Below the pieces are notes generated by a model. It was not told the origin of the DNA. It made no database searches and saw only the letters and a program-made list of their open reading frames with translations. Of a stretch of DNA of 64,000 nucleotides, positions 12,055 through 20,092 are shown piece after piece. The stretch comes from Pikeienuella piscinae (GTDB lineage: Bacteria; Pseudomonadota; Alphaproteobacteria; Rhodobacterales; Rhodobacteraceae). The first letter of the stretch is position 1. Each line of letters starts with the position of its first letter. A program made the position numbers and the translations under genes. Location of the stretch: the NCBI RefSeq assembly GCF_011044155.1, contig NZ_CP049056.1, positions 2,604,001-2,668,000 of the forward strand, read 5' to 3'.

Positions 12055-12714
12055 TCATGTCGGCGAAGCCTCGGAGCCATCGATCGCGCGTCGGAGAAAC
12101 TCCAGCCTGTCCTGACCGAAAAAGAGCTCGTCTTTCCAGATATAGGTCGGCGAGCCGAAGACGCCGCGCCTCGCGGCTTCGCGCGTGTTGGCCTGCATCT
12201 CTTCCTGAATGTCGGCGCGCATCGCCTCCTCGCAGAGGAGGACGCCCGCGACGCCGAGCTCAAGTCCGTCAACGATCTCCGCGATGATCTTGACGGCGGC
12301 GATATCGCGATCGTCGCGCCAGAGCGCCTCGAGGATCGCGTGGCTGAGCCGGCCGGCGTCCAGGCCACGGCGCTGCGCCGCGATGACGGCGCCTGAGGGA
12401 AGCTCGCGCGGGCCGTAGTGATGGGACGGATCGACATTGATCCCGATGCCGAGATGCTTTCCCCAGCGGCGGTATTCGAGCTGCGTGTAGCTTTCGCGGA
12501 TCGGGTCCTTCTCCATGACACGGGCGCCGGCGTGGGGACGGTCCGTCGTCCGCGCGCCGTCGAAAGCGTAACGCCCCTCGACCAGCGCCAGCAGATCCAT
12601 GGGATGATGAGAAACCGTGACGCCATGCTCCGCCGCCAGCGCATTGAGCCGCGCCGCGCCGAGATAAGCGAACGAGGAACGGATGGAGTAGAAATACTCG
12701 ATTACGTGAGACAC
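12055..12714 (-). CDS. 2-hydroxychromene-2-carboxylate isomerase / DsbA-fold kappa GST-like protein
   Basis: The protein has 219 residues if it begins at GTG 12714, which has AGAGGAGAG upstream; an ATG further upstream lacks a good binding site. The opening IEYFYSIRSSFAYLG matches the glutathione-site serine segment of the HCCA isomerase/kappa-GST family. The closing GVFGSPTYIWKDELFFGQDRLEFL-type segment (cis-Pro loop and WGQDR-like box) is diagnostic. Such enzymes isomerise intermediates of naphthalene breakdown, but many homologs have unknown substrates. No aromatic pathway gene is adjacent, so only the fold and the glutathione-dependent class are supported. Confidence 0.85.
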   Translation of the reverse strand: MSHVIEYFYSIRSSFAYLGAARLNALAAEHGVTVSHHPMDLLALVEGRYAFDGARTTDRPHAGARVMEKDPIRESYTQLEYRRWGKHLGIGINVDPSHHYGPRELPSGAVIAAQRRGLDAGRLSHAILEALWRDDRDIAAVKIIAEIVDGLELGVAGVLLCEEAMRADIQEEMQANTREAARRGVFGSPTYIWKDELFFGQDRLEFLRRAIDGSEASPT

Positions 12715-12993
12715 GTCGGCTGAACTCTCCTCTTTGCGACCATGCATAACCGCAGCAACGGGTCGCCGCCAGCGGTCGCGAACACTGCGGATTCGGCCCC
12801 CGCGCGGGCCTCGCGACGCCGATGGCGCCGTGCTCAAACACCAAGGGCGCGATCTCGCAGATTTTTTTGGGAACGTAACGCCCCTTCGCCGCATCCAACG
12901 GTCGGACGGAACAATGTTGGGCGAGGCGGGGATGGGCGGAAACGCTCTTCGCGGCCTTCGCCGATCATGCAGCCCAACCGAAAGGAAACCGAA

Positions 12994-13332
12994 ATGATCG
13001 TCTACGCCGTCATCGTCTTTGCAATCGCCGCCCTCGGGGGGCTCTACCTCGCCGGGCATGCGCTCCGCGAAAAGTTCGCGCCCTGGGCGGTGTCGCTTCT
13101 CCACGCCGGCCTCGGTGCGCTGGGGCTCATCCTGCTGATCGCGGCGCTGATCGAGGGGGCGGCCTCGCAAACCGTCCTGATCGGTTTCGTGATCCTGCTG
13201 GCGGCGGCGCTAGGCGGGTTCTTTCTCGCGTCGTTTCATCTGCGCAAGCGTCTGGCGCCGAAGGCCGTCGTCGTGGTCCATGCCGGCGTCGCCGTGGTCG
13301 GGTTCCTGACCGTTCTGTCCCAGGTGATCTGA
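12994..13332 (+). CDS. Small four-helix membrane protein with an internal duplication
   Basis: The protein has 112 residues with AAAGGA at 12981 before ATG 12994. It contains two similar halves, each with two membrane helices separated by a charged pair (LREKFAPWAVSLLHAGLG in the first, LRKRLAPKAVVVVHAGVA in the second). This internal duplication suggests origin from a two-helix ancestor. It lies 4 bases before a DUF2231 membrane protein, so the two are probably translated together. The function is unknown; a role in membrane redox or metal handling would be a guess. Confidence 0.75.
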   Translation: MIVYAVIVFAIAALGGLYLAGHALREKFAPWAVSLLHAGLGALGLILLIAALIEGAASQTVLIGFVILLAAALGGFFLASFHLRKRLAPKAVVVVHAGVAVVGFLTVLSQVI

Positions 13333-13336
13333 CTCC

Positions 13337-13756
13337 ATGCGTCATCCTCTGCATCCCGCATTCGTCCATTTTCCGGTCGCCTGCTGGTCGCTTGCAGTCG
13401 TCGCCGATTTCACGAGCCTGTGGCTGGGAGAGGCCGCCTGGCGCTGGTCGGGTGGGCTGCTCGCTGTCGGCTGCGCGTTCGCGATGCTCGCCATGCTGGC
13501 CGGCATGGCCGAGCTGCCGCGGGTGCCCGAGGGGGCCCCGATGAGTGACGCCTGGGCGCATATGGGCGCCATGATGGCCGCCTTCGCGTTCTTCGCGGCG
13601 CGGCTGGTCCTGCGGCTCGACCATCTGCAACCGCTTGCGCCAGATACGGTTTCGCTCTTGCTCGATGCTGGCGGGTTCATCGCGCTGACCGTCGGCGGGT
13701 GGTTCGGCGGGCGGCTGGTATACGGCCACGGGGTCGGGCGGAACCGGCCCGAATGA
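13337..13756 (+). CDS. DUF2231 family membrane protein
   Basis: The protein has 139 residues. It opens with the DUF2231 signature RHPLHPAFVHFPVACW, in which the His residues may bind heme or metal, and continues with four predicted membrane helices. Family members are often found near heme or copper redox genes, but no biochemical role is established. It follows the four-helix protein at 12994 with only 4 bases between them, so it is very likely in the same transcript. Confidence 0.85.
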   Translation: MRHPLHPAFVHFPVACWSLAVVADFTSLWLGEAAWRWSGGLLAVGCAFAMLAMLAGMAELPRVPEGAPMSDAWAHMGAMMAAFAFFAARLVLRLDHLQPLAPDTVSLLLDAGGFIALTVGGWFGGRLVYGHGVGRNRPE

Positions 13757-13835
13757 AAATTCTTCATCAACACCAGTTGCGTCGGCCAGCCGTCGACCAC
13801 GCAGCGCATGCCGCGCGCCGACGAGGAGTATGATC

Positions 13836-14555
13836 GTGCTGAACAGAATCCCCTCCCTCACCTATACTGCGGACGACGCGCCCGTATCGAGCCGGATCCG
13901 CGCGCGACTCAGGAGAGCCGGACAGCCATTCCGGGCCAATGACAACATCGCCGCCTTCGTTGAGGACGGTGAGCTGGACGAATTGCGCCTGGAGGTCGAG
14001 AAACGGATGGAAGAGGTGCTCGGCGCGCTGGTGATCGACACCGAAAACGACCACAACACCGCCGGCACGGCGCGCCGGGTGGCGAAGATGTTTCTCGACG
14101 AGGTGTTCGCCGGGCGGTATCGCGATGCGCCGCCGGTGACCAGCTTTCCGAACGTCTCACAGCTCAACGAATTGATGATCGTCGGCCCGATCACCGTGCG
14201 CAGCGCCTGCTCGCACCATTTGTGCCCGATCATGGGAAAAATATGGATCGGGGTCCTGCCGAACACCGACGCGGACCTGATCGGACTGTCGAAGTACGCC
14301 CGGCTCTGCGACTGGATCATGAGCCGGCCGCAGATCCAGGAAGAGGCGGCGATCATGCTGGCAGATGAACTGGAGCGCCGTATCCGGCCCGACGGGCTGG
14401 CGATCGTGATGGAGGCGGATCACTTCTGCATGCACTGGCGCGGGGTCAAGGACGAGAAGCCGGTGATGACCACCTCGATCATGCGCGGCGCCTTCCTCGA
14501 GAACGACGCGCTGCGGCGTGAGTTTCTCGAGCTGCGGAACCGGGACCGCCAATGA
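13836..14555 (+). CDS. folE: GTP cyclohydrolase I
   Basis: FolE converts GTP to 7,8-dihydroneopterin triphosphate, the first step of folate synthesis. Zinc-site and active-site motifs are visible: SACSHHLCPIMGK, then the helix KYARLCDWIMSRPQIQEE, and near the end EADHFCMHWRGVK. Start: GTG 13836 sits 7 bases after GAGGAG (13823-13828). ATG 13830 is only one base from that site, so it is less likely although it adds just two residues. The length of 239 residues is slightly long because of a divergent N-terminal tail. It stands alone, with no other folate gene in the window. Confidence 0.95.
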   Translation: MLNRIPSLTYTADDAPVSSRIRARLRRAGQPFRANDNIAAFVEDGELDELRLEVEKRMEEVLGALVIDTENDHNTAGTARRVAKMFLDEVFAGRYRDAPPVTSFPNVSQLNELMIVGPITVRSACSHHLCPIMGKIWIGVLPNTDADLIGLSKYARLCDWIMSRPQIQEEAAIMLADELERRIRPDGLAIVMEADHFCMHWRGVKDEKPVMTTSIMRGAFLENDALRREFLELRNRDRQ

Positions 14556-14936
14556 CTCTGGGAACCGGCTGGTGCAAAAGGCCCCGCTGACCCGCCTGCG
14601 CACATGACGACCGCAATCCGGCCAGCAACCGAGCGGCGCCGGGGCCGCCCTCGGGCGCCACCGGCGCCGTGCCCAGACGCGGGTCATTTCTTTGGTCGCT
14701 TTGATCGCTGGATTTCTTCCAGTTCTGGCGCCGGCGCCGGGAACTGGAAACCTTTACCTCATTGTTTGAATTCTCCGCCTTATTGAGCTGCGAAGCCTCT
14801 CCAATCCGTAGTGTGCTCTTGGTTGTGTCTCTCGTTGTGACAGCCCGCAACTCGGTCGCCCCGAGTTCGTAAACGTGATCGGAGCCTTGTCGCCAATCGT
14901 GCCGAGTGGCCGTTTCTCGCTATAGTATCGACGCTA
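14556..14936. other. Intergenic region after folE with an inverted repeat
   Basis: No gene is supported in these 380 bases. At 14719-14747 there is a hairpin whose arms CCAGTTC and GAACTGG enclose a GGCGC/GCGCC inner stem. It may end folE transcription but has no T-run, so a classical intrinsic terminator is not shown. The local base composition drops relative to neighbouring genes and leads into the IS3 relic. Confidence 0.4.
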
Positions 14937-15529
14937 AGGTCCCGGCATTTTGGTCACATTCGCGAGCGTCATGAACCAGTTGGCGCGCCGGCACTCGGCA
15001 TGAATGCAACCGTCGAAGGCCAGGACGAACGCATTGTCTGTCGGTTCTGCCGGCCGTGAAAGGTCGGGTGTAGCCCCGCGCCGATACGACCGGAAACCCA
15101 TGTAGCGGGAGATGAACTCGCTGCCCTGGTCGATAGAGATTGTTTTGGGGTGCGATGCCGCTTGGCGCGAGATCGCCCGCCTGCTGGTCATCACTGACCG
15201 TGTCTAGATCCCTGCTCTAACTGCAGGACTTGCCCGACGATACCCAGATAGACCGAACTGGCGTTTCGGTTCGATCATGGCGGCAAACGGATGTTCGTCG
15301 TCAGCACACCCCCGTACCGGTCGACGCGGTGTGAGTCGGTGTGAGCCCAGAACGCGGCGAAGGCGGCGCTCAGATACTTTCATCCGACCGCGCGCTCGAT
15401 CGGTGCATGCGCGACAAAGGGAGAGGATCAGAAGTTTCCCGAGGACGCCTTCCTCAGAATCAACTCGTCCAGCGTCAGGTTCGAAACCGCGCGCCTAAGC
15501 CGCTCGTTCTTCTTCCGCAGCCGTTTCAG
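14937..15529 (-). mobile_element. Decayed IS3-family insertion sequence (orfA tail and orfB fragments)
   Basis: Minus-strand reading shows three ordered pieces of an IS3-family transposase of the IS407-like group. At about 15428-15529 is the end of orfA (LKRLRKKNERLRRAVSNLTLDE, ending at a stop after SGNF). At about 15200-15420 is the start of orfB (RMKVSERRLRRVLG and later QFGLSGYRRA). At 14937-15194 is the C-terminal catalytic part (TISIDQGSEFISRYMGF, LSRPAEPTDNAFVLAFDG, HAECRRANWFMTLA). The middle of orfB with the first catalytic Asp is gone, frames are interrupted, and no terminal inverted repeats are seen. The element is dead and probably old. Confidence 0.8.
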
Positions 15530-15615
15530 GGGAGCAGATCACGCGGAACACGCACACGAGCGGGAGAAAGTCGTTTTCTCGGTTCGTGACGCCGGAGTTC
15601 GATTCACACCAGGCG

Positions 15616-15641
15616 TTTTGTCGACAAGATTGTTGACAAAA
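15616..15641. promoter_or_regulatory. Tandem palindromic operator candidate before the GntR gene
   Basis: TTGTCGACAA (15618-15627), a perfect 10-base palindrome, is followed 12 bases on by TTGTTGACAA (15630-15639), which differs at one position. The pair is framed by TTTTGTC and GACAAAA, giving a larger dyad. FadR/FCD-type GntR proteins bind short palindromes of the TTGTnnACAA kind, so this is a good candidate for autoregulation of the downstream gene and operon. Binding is inferred. Confidence 0.55.
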
Positions 15642-15672
15642 TGACGAGAGGCCTGGAGGGTGAACTCGACAC

Positions 15673-16386
15673 ATGGGAATGGACATGGAATCTGAACAAC
15701 CGCGACAATCGAAGCCATCAAGCGGCGCACCCGAAACGGGTTCGGGGTCCGATGTTCAACGGATTGTTGAGCAGCTTCGGTCGCGGATCTCAGAGCATGA
15801 GATCGCGCCGGGGTCGAAGCTCAAGGAGCAGGATATTGCTCGTGAGTTCGGCGTTTCACGCACCAAGGTGCGCGAGGCTCTCGCCGCTCTGGAGATTCGC
15901 GGCTTCGTCGCTCGCACGCCGAATAGAGGCGCTGTCGCACGGCGGCTGGAGCTGAGCCAGGTATTCGAGATCTACGATGTGAGAGAGGTTCTTGAAGGGC
16001 TCGCTGTCCGAAGAGCCGTGGAGAACGGGCGCCGCGAAATCTGGGCGGAGCTCCTTGCAGAGGCTGACGGCGCGTTCGAGGAGCGCGTGCTCGCCGGCGA
16101 GCTTCACCTGTATGAAAAGCTATTCCAGCGTTTCCGCAAGGAGGTTATCGACGCGGCGGCCAATCCGGTTCTGACCGATATGCTCGACAGCGTTCGCGAC
16201 CAAACCAATGTCACGCTGCGCCGCGTCGTCATGCTCCCCGGACGCGCCGAACAAGGACTGCGCAACCTTCGCCTCGCCCTCGAAGCAATGAAAGCCGGAG
16301 ACGCCGCGGGCGCGGAGCGCCTCAGGCGCAACGGCATCAGGGAGGCGATCGCAGCCCTGAAACACTACCAGAGATTTGTACTATGA
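15673..16386 (+). CDS. GntR-family transcriptional regulator, FCD (FadR-like) type
   Basis: The protein has 237 residues. A winged-helix domain lies at about 25-95 with the recognition segment DIAREFGVSRTKVREALAAL and the wing GFVARTPNRGAVARR. An all-helical FCD ligand-binding domain follows (about 105-235), expected to bind an organic acid. GGAGGG at 15654 precedes ATG 15673, and ATGs at 15679 and 15685 are possible alternatives. The stop overlaps the start of the dehydrogenase gene (ATGA), so regulator and catabolic genes are one operon. It probably represses the cluster and is released by the pathway substrate. SuyR-like regulators of sulfolactate operons are one possible relation. Confidence 0.9.
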   Translation: MGMDMESEQPRQSKPSSGAPETGSGSDVQRIVEQLRSRISEHEIAPGSKLKEQDIAREFGVSRTKVREALAALEIRGFVARTPNRGAVARRLELSQVFEIYDVREVLEGLAVRRAVENGRREIWAELLAEADGAFEERVLAGELHLYEKLFQRFRKEVIDAAANPVLTDMLDSVRDQTNVTLRRVVMLPGRAEQGLRNLRLALEAMKAGDAAGAERLRRNGIREAIAALKHYQRFVL

Positions 16387-17468
16387 CTACGCTGGCCGCA
16401 AAATCTCCGCCCCCGAGAGCGCGCCGCGACGAACTCGAACGCTGGACCGCGGCGATGTTGGACGCGGCCGGGGTCCCGGAAGGAGACGCCAACCTGGCCG
16501 CGCGGACCCTCGTCAGATGCGACACGCGCGGTTTTCGGACCCACGGCCTCGCAAGACTATGCGATTATCTCAAGAAGATCGCCGCCGGAGAGATCGCGCG
16601 TGAGACACCGTCTCCGGAGCCGCCGGATGGTCCGGTTTTCACTTACGAGGCTGGCGGGGCGCTTGGGCAGGTCGCGGGGCCGAGAGCGGTTGACCAAGCT
16701 CTTGCTCTGGCCGCTACGTACCCCGTCGTCACCTGTCAGATTCAGAATTCGGCGCACCTTGGTGCGCTCGGGGTCAACCTGCTCGGCGCCGCGGATAAGG
16801 GCTGCGTCGCGCTCATGTTTCAAGCGACGCCCCCGGTCATCGGCGCGCCGGGCGCAAAGAGGCCGATGATCGGCAACAACCCTTTTGCGATGGTTGCGCC
16901 GCGCCTTGGCCAGCCGCCCTTCGTCGTCGATATGGCGTGTTGCGTGGCGGCGCGCGGCAACATTCTGCTCGCGACTCGAAACGACGAGCCGATCCCGGAG
17001 GGCTGGGCGCTTGATGGCGAAGGCGAGCCGACGACCGACGCGGAGGCGGCCCTGCTCGGTTCGCTTCTTCCGGCCGGAGGGCACAAAGGACTCGGGCTCG
17101 CCATGATGGTCGAGATTCTCGCGGGCAGTCTCGCCGGCGCGACCTTTCGGGATAGCCTCAATCCCGGCGGCGGGATCGCCAGCGGTGGCGGGCGTCTCAA
17201 TGCGTTGGTTCTTGTTTTCAACCCGGACCTGTTGCAGGGCCGGGCGGCCTATGACGAGCACGTCGCCGCCTGGACCACGCATTATCTCGCGGCGGGCGGT
17301 CCGTCGGCGCGCATTCCCGGCGAACGCGCCCAGGAGGCGGAGCAGGCCGCGGAGCGCCACGGCGTGCCGCTTCCGGTCGCCATCATCGAAGAGCTGAAAG
17401 CCGCCGGAGCCGCCGCGCGCATCCCTTTCCCCGCGATCGAGCGCGGGCATCTGCCGGACCAGCAATAG
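16383..17468 (+). CDS. Ldh-family NAD(P)-dependent 2-hydroxyacid dehydrogenase
   Basis: The protein has 361 residues and belongs to the malate/L-lactate/L-sulfolactate dehydrogenase family (Ldh_2), which has its own fold unlike classical LDH. Family segments include RCDTRGFRTHGLARL, NSAHLGALGVNL, GNNPFAMVAPR and the late LPAGGHKGLGLAMMVEIL. Members oxidise or reduce 2-hydroxyacids such as sulfolactate (ComC), ureidoglycolate or malate. In (R)-sulfolactate catabolism a ComC-type dehydrogenase works beside SuyAB, and that arrangement is matched here. The substrate is not proven by sequence. It overlaps the GntR stop by 4 bases. Confidence 0.88.
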   Translation: MTTLAAKSPPPRARRDELERWTAAMLDAAGVPEGDANLAARTLVRCDTRGFRTHGLARLCDYLKKIAAGEIARETPSPEPPDGPVFTYEAGGALGQVAGPRAVDQALALAATYPVVTCQIQNSAHLGALGVNLLGAADKGCVALMFQATPPVIGAPGAKRPMIGNNPFAMVAPRLGQPPFVVDMACCVAARGNILLATRNDEPIPEGWALDGEGEPTTDAEAALLGSLLPAGGHKGLGLAMMVEILAGSLAGATFRDSLNPGGGIASGGGRLNALVLVFNPDLLQGRAAYDEHVAAWTTHYLAAGGPSARIPGERAQEAEQAAERHGVPLPVAIIEELKAAGAAARIPFPAIERGHLPDQQ

Positions 17469-17481
17469 ACGAGGAAACAAA

Positions 17482-17763
17482 ATGACACGTGCGATCGTGC
17501 TTCATCCGAACGACAATGTCGCCACCCTGATCGACGAGGCCGCCAAAGGCGTCTCCGCAGAGTTGCGGGGCGAGCGCACGGGCGCCGTAGAGCTTCGGGC
17601 AGACATACCCTATGGCCACAAATGTGCGGTCATCGCGCTGTCCTCGGGGGACGACATCCTCAAATACGGTCAGGTCATAGGCAGGGCGACAGCCGACATT
17701 GCGATCGGCGACCACGTTCACACGCATAACGTCGAGGCGCTTCGCGCCCGCGGCGACCGTTAA
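17482..17763 (+). CDS. UxaA/SuyA-type small lyase subunit (SAF domain)
   Basis: The protein is 93 residues and consists of a single SAF domain: RAIVLHPNDNVATLI, then IPYGHKCAVIAL, then KYGQVIGRATADIAIGDHVHTHN. It matches the N-terminal part of altronate and galactarate dehydratases and the separate SuyA subunit of (R)-sulfolactate sulfo-lyase. It has GAGGAAA upstream and ends 7 bases before the large-subunit gene. The separate small and large genes fit both SuyAB and split UxaA-type dehydratases. It should pair with the large subunit at 17771 and may also have to serve the second one at 22104. Confidence 0.88.
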   Translation: MTRAIVLHPNDNVATLIDEAAKGVSAELRGERTGAVELRADIPYGHKCAVIALSSGDDILKYGQVIGRATADIAIGDHVHTHNVEALRARGDR

Positions 17764-17770
17764 GGCGCGC

Positions 17771-18925
17771 ATGATGTCTTTCCTTGGATATGAGCGGCCT
17801 GACGGCCAGGTCGGACTTCGCAATCATGTCGGCGTCATCTCGGTGATGGACAACTGCAACCCCGTCACGCGCGCGGTCGCGAACGCGGTGGAAGGCGCGC
17901 TGCCGGTGACCACGCTTTTCGTGCGCGGGCAGCTTGGGCGCGACCTGGACATCGCCTATGACACGCTCGCGGGACTTGCGCGCAATCCGAACATAGCTGC
18001 GATCGTTCTGATCGGACTCGAACCCGTGACGACGGAAGAGGTGGCGTCGCGCATCCGATCCTGCGGCAAACCTTTGGAGATTGTGAATATCCAACTCGTC
18101 GGCGGCACCATCGAAGCAACGGCGCTTGGGGTCCGGCATGCGGCGCGGCTGATGCGCGAAGCGAGCCGCCAGAAGCGGACGAACCAGCCGCTCACGAAAC
18201 TGACGATCGGCGTGGAATGCGGCGGCTCCGACACCACCTCCGGCCTCGCCTCCAACCCTTCGATAGGCTTCGCCGCCGATCAGGTGGTCGCCGGCGGCGG
18301 CAAGGTGGTGATCTCGGAGACGTCCGAATTCTTCGGCGCCGAGCACCTCTTCGCCGAGCGGGCCGAAACCGAAGCGGTCGGACAACAGTTTCTCGACGCC
18401 GTGCTTGGATTCGAAGAGGAAGTGATGGCCCGTGGGCTCGACCTCCGAGGCGCCAACCCGTCGAAGGACAATATCCGCGGTGGGTTGACGACAATCGAGG
18501 AAAAGGCCCTCGGCGCGATGTCCAAGGCTGGAACCTCTCCGCTCGTCGGCGTGCTCAAATACGGCGAAGCGCCGATGAAGGCAGGACTCCATTTCATGGC
18601 GACTCCAGCGCCTGCGGTGGAGTCGTTGACCGGGCTCGCCGCCGGCGGATGCCAGCTCATCCTCTTCTCCACGGGCGTCGGCAATCCGATCGGCAGCGTG
18701 GTCGCGACCACGCTGAAGGTGTCGGGCAATCGCAACACGGTCGCTACGTTCAGCGACAACATCGATTTCGACGTATCGGACGTCATCGAAAACGGATCGC
18801 CGATCCGCGAGGCAGGCGGGCGGCTCTTCGACTTCACGTTGGAGGTCGCCTCCGGCGCCCTCACCAGTTCCGAAGTGCTGGATGTGCGCGAAACCGCAAT
18901 CAGTCGTTTTGAGCCTTCGATGTGA
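17771..18925 (+). CDS. UxaA/SuyB-type large lyase subunit, copy 1
   Basis: The protein has 384 residues from ATG 17771 (ATG 17774 is also possible); the longer frame from 17699 lies in the previous gene. Family marks include FLGYERPDGQVGLRNHV, the GGSDTTSGLASNP box typical of iron-dependent UxaA/GarD/SuyB enzymes, and the end VRETAISRFEPSM. The family removes water from sugar acids or sulfite from (R)-sulfolactate to give pyruvate. With the dehydrogenase, small subunit and GntR gene upstream, a lyase acting on a 2-hydroxyacid is likely. Sulfolactate and aldarate or hydroxy-dicarboxylate substrates cannot be told apart from sequence alone. Confidence 0.88.
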   Translation: MMSFLGYERPDGQVGLRNHVGVISVMDNCNPVTRAVANAVEGALPVTTLFVRGQLGRDLDIAYDTLAGLARNPNIAAIVLIGLEPVTTEEVASRIRSCGKPLEIVNIQLVGGTIEATALGVRHAARLMREASRQKRTNQPLTKLTIGVECGGSDTTSGLASNPSIGFAADQVVAGGGKVVISETSEFFGAEHLFAERAETEAVGQQFLDAVLGFEEEVMARGLDLRGANPSKDNIRGGLTTIEEKALGAMSKAGTSPLVGVLKYGEAPMKAGLHFMATPAPAVESLTGLAAGGCQLILFSTGVGNPIGSVVATTLKVSGNRNTVATFSDNIDFDVSDVIENGSPIREAGGRLFDFTLEVASGALTSSEVLDVRETAISRFEPSM

Positions 18926-18933
18926 ACTCGCCC

Positions 18934-18969
18934 CTCCCGTCGCGCCCGCCGGGGGGGCGACGACGGGAG
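18934..18969 (+). terminator. Strong intercistronic hairpin, no T-run
   Basis: CTCCCGTCGCGCCC pairs with GGGCG and CGACGGGAG with one bulged A and a 7-base loop. It lies between the first large lyase subunit and the TRAP binding protein. There is no U-tract, so it is more likely an RNA stabiliser, processing site or partial terminator that sets the binding protein level apart from the enzyme genes than a full stop. Confidence 0.5.
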
Positions 18970-19007
18970 CATAAAAGCACCCGGCGGAAAAAAGGGAGAC
19001 CTACACC

Positions 19008-20039
19008 ATGAAAGCAATGATCACGCCACGAGCAGGACGCCGCGCGCTCGCGCTTTCCGCGCTCATCGCAGTCGGACTTTCGGGCGGCGCAAGCGCCCAG
19101 ACGAAAGAGATCGGATTTCGCTGCGCGCCGTTCGGCTCGATCATGTACACGGTCGGTAACGCGATTCAGGACCTGACTCAGAAACGCCATGCGACGCTCC
19201 GCGTGACAAACGCGGAAGGGCCGGGATCAACAGCCATCACAGTGAATCTGATGTCCGGTGGCGAGTGGGTAAATACGATTGGCTGCACGAGCCTGCTCGA
19301 CTACACCTACGCGGAACAGGGCGTCGAGCCATTCTTCAGCGAAGCGCATCCCGAGATCCGCACCGACGTGAAGGTGCTGTTCAACGGCTTCTACGGCGCG
19401 ATCGGGGTGCTGACGACGGATCCCGCCATAGAGTCCGCGACGGACCTTGATGGACGCTCGCTGGCGCTCGGTCGCCGCGCCCAGGCGCATTGGGGCGGAC
19501 TGCCTGCGCTGTTTCTCGAAAAAGGCATGCCGGAGGTCGACCCCGACATGGAGTTCATGGGAACCGCCCCATCGCACGAAGCACTGGTGGAGAACCGGAC
19601 CGAAGCCATCATCTCGCAGATCGTCATGTCGCCGGACGGTGCGAAGGCTTTCAAACCGGGCGTGGTGAGCCAGCTTTTCGCCTCGGGCCGTGACATCTAT
19701 CTGGTGGGCTTCCCGAACGAGGCCTTCCAAAAGGCGGAGGAGGGGGGCATGCGCTTCCGGCCGATCGCCGTCTCGGGCGACCAGATCCCCGAGGCAGCGG
19801 GCGACCGTAGCGTGAACTGGATCTTCGCGCCCGCCGCAATTTCGGTCCACAAGGACTTCTCTGAGGAGGACGCCTACGAGCTTACAAAGTTCATGATCGA
19901 GAACGCGGACGCGCTCCCGGATTACGCCGCGACGCTTAGCGTCGTAGCCTCGGGCGAAGGGCTGCTCGGCGACTGGCAGGCCGATGACCTGCATCCCGGC
20001 GCTCTCCGCGCGTATCGGGAGGCGGGTTTGATCGAATAG
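19008..20039 (+). CDS. TAXI-family TRAP transporter solute-binding protein
   Basis: The protein is 343 residues with a signal peptide (ALALSALIAVGLSGGASAQ) cut at about residue 31, so it is exported to the periplasm. The mature start KEIGFRCAPFGSIMYTVGNA and the later ALVENRTEAIISQI and NWIFAPAAISVHKDF fit the TAXI branch of TRAP binding proteins. It should bind an organic acid and deliver it to the fused permease encoded next. GGGAGA precedes ATG 19008. Ligand identity is unknown. Confidence 0.9.
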   Translation: MKAMITPRAGRRALALSALIAVGLSGGASAQTKEIGFRCAPFGSIMYTVGNAIQDLTQKRHATLRVTNAEGPGSTAITVNLMSGGEWVNTIGCTSLLDYTYAEQGVEPFFSEAHPEIRTDVKVLFNGFYGAIGVLTTDPAIESATDLDGRSLALGRRAQAHWGGLPALFLEKGMPEVDPDMEFMGTAPSHEALVENRTEAIISQIVMSPDGAKAFKPGVVSQLFASGRDIYLVGFPNEAFQKAEEGGMRFRPIAVSGDQIPEAAGDRSVNWIFAPAAISVHKDFSEEDAYELTKFMIENADALPDYAATLSVVASGEGLLGDWQADDLHPGALRAYREAGLIE

Positions 20040-20092
20040 CGACCCGGAACTTGCGCGGGTCGCTCCCGCGCCTCCCTGCATAGGGAAGAGCC

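Noticed and set aside
15588-15610. GCCGGAGTTCGATTCACACC considered as a tRNA fragment or attachment-site copy
   Set aside because: The stem around the TTCGATT loop does not pair and the order of bases does not match the tRNA-Asn 3' end.
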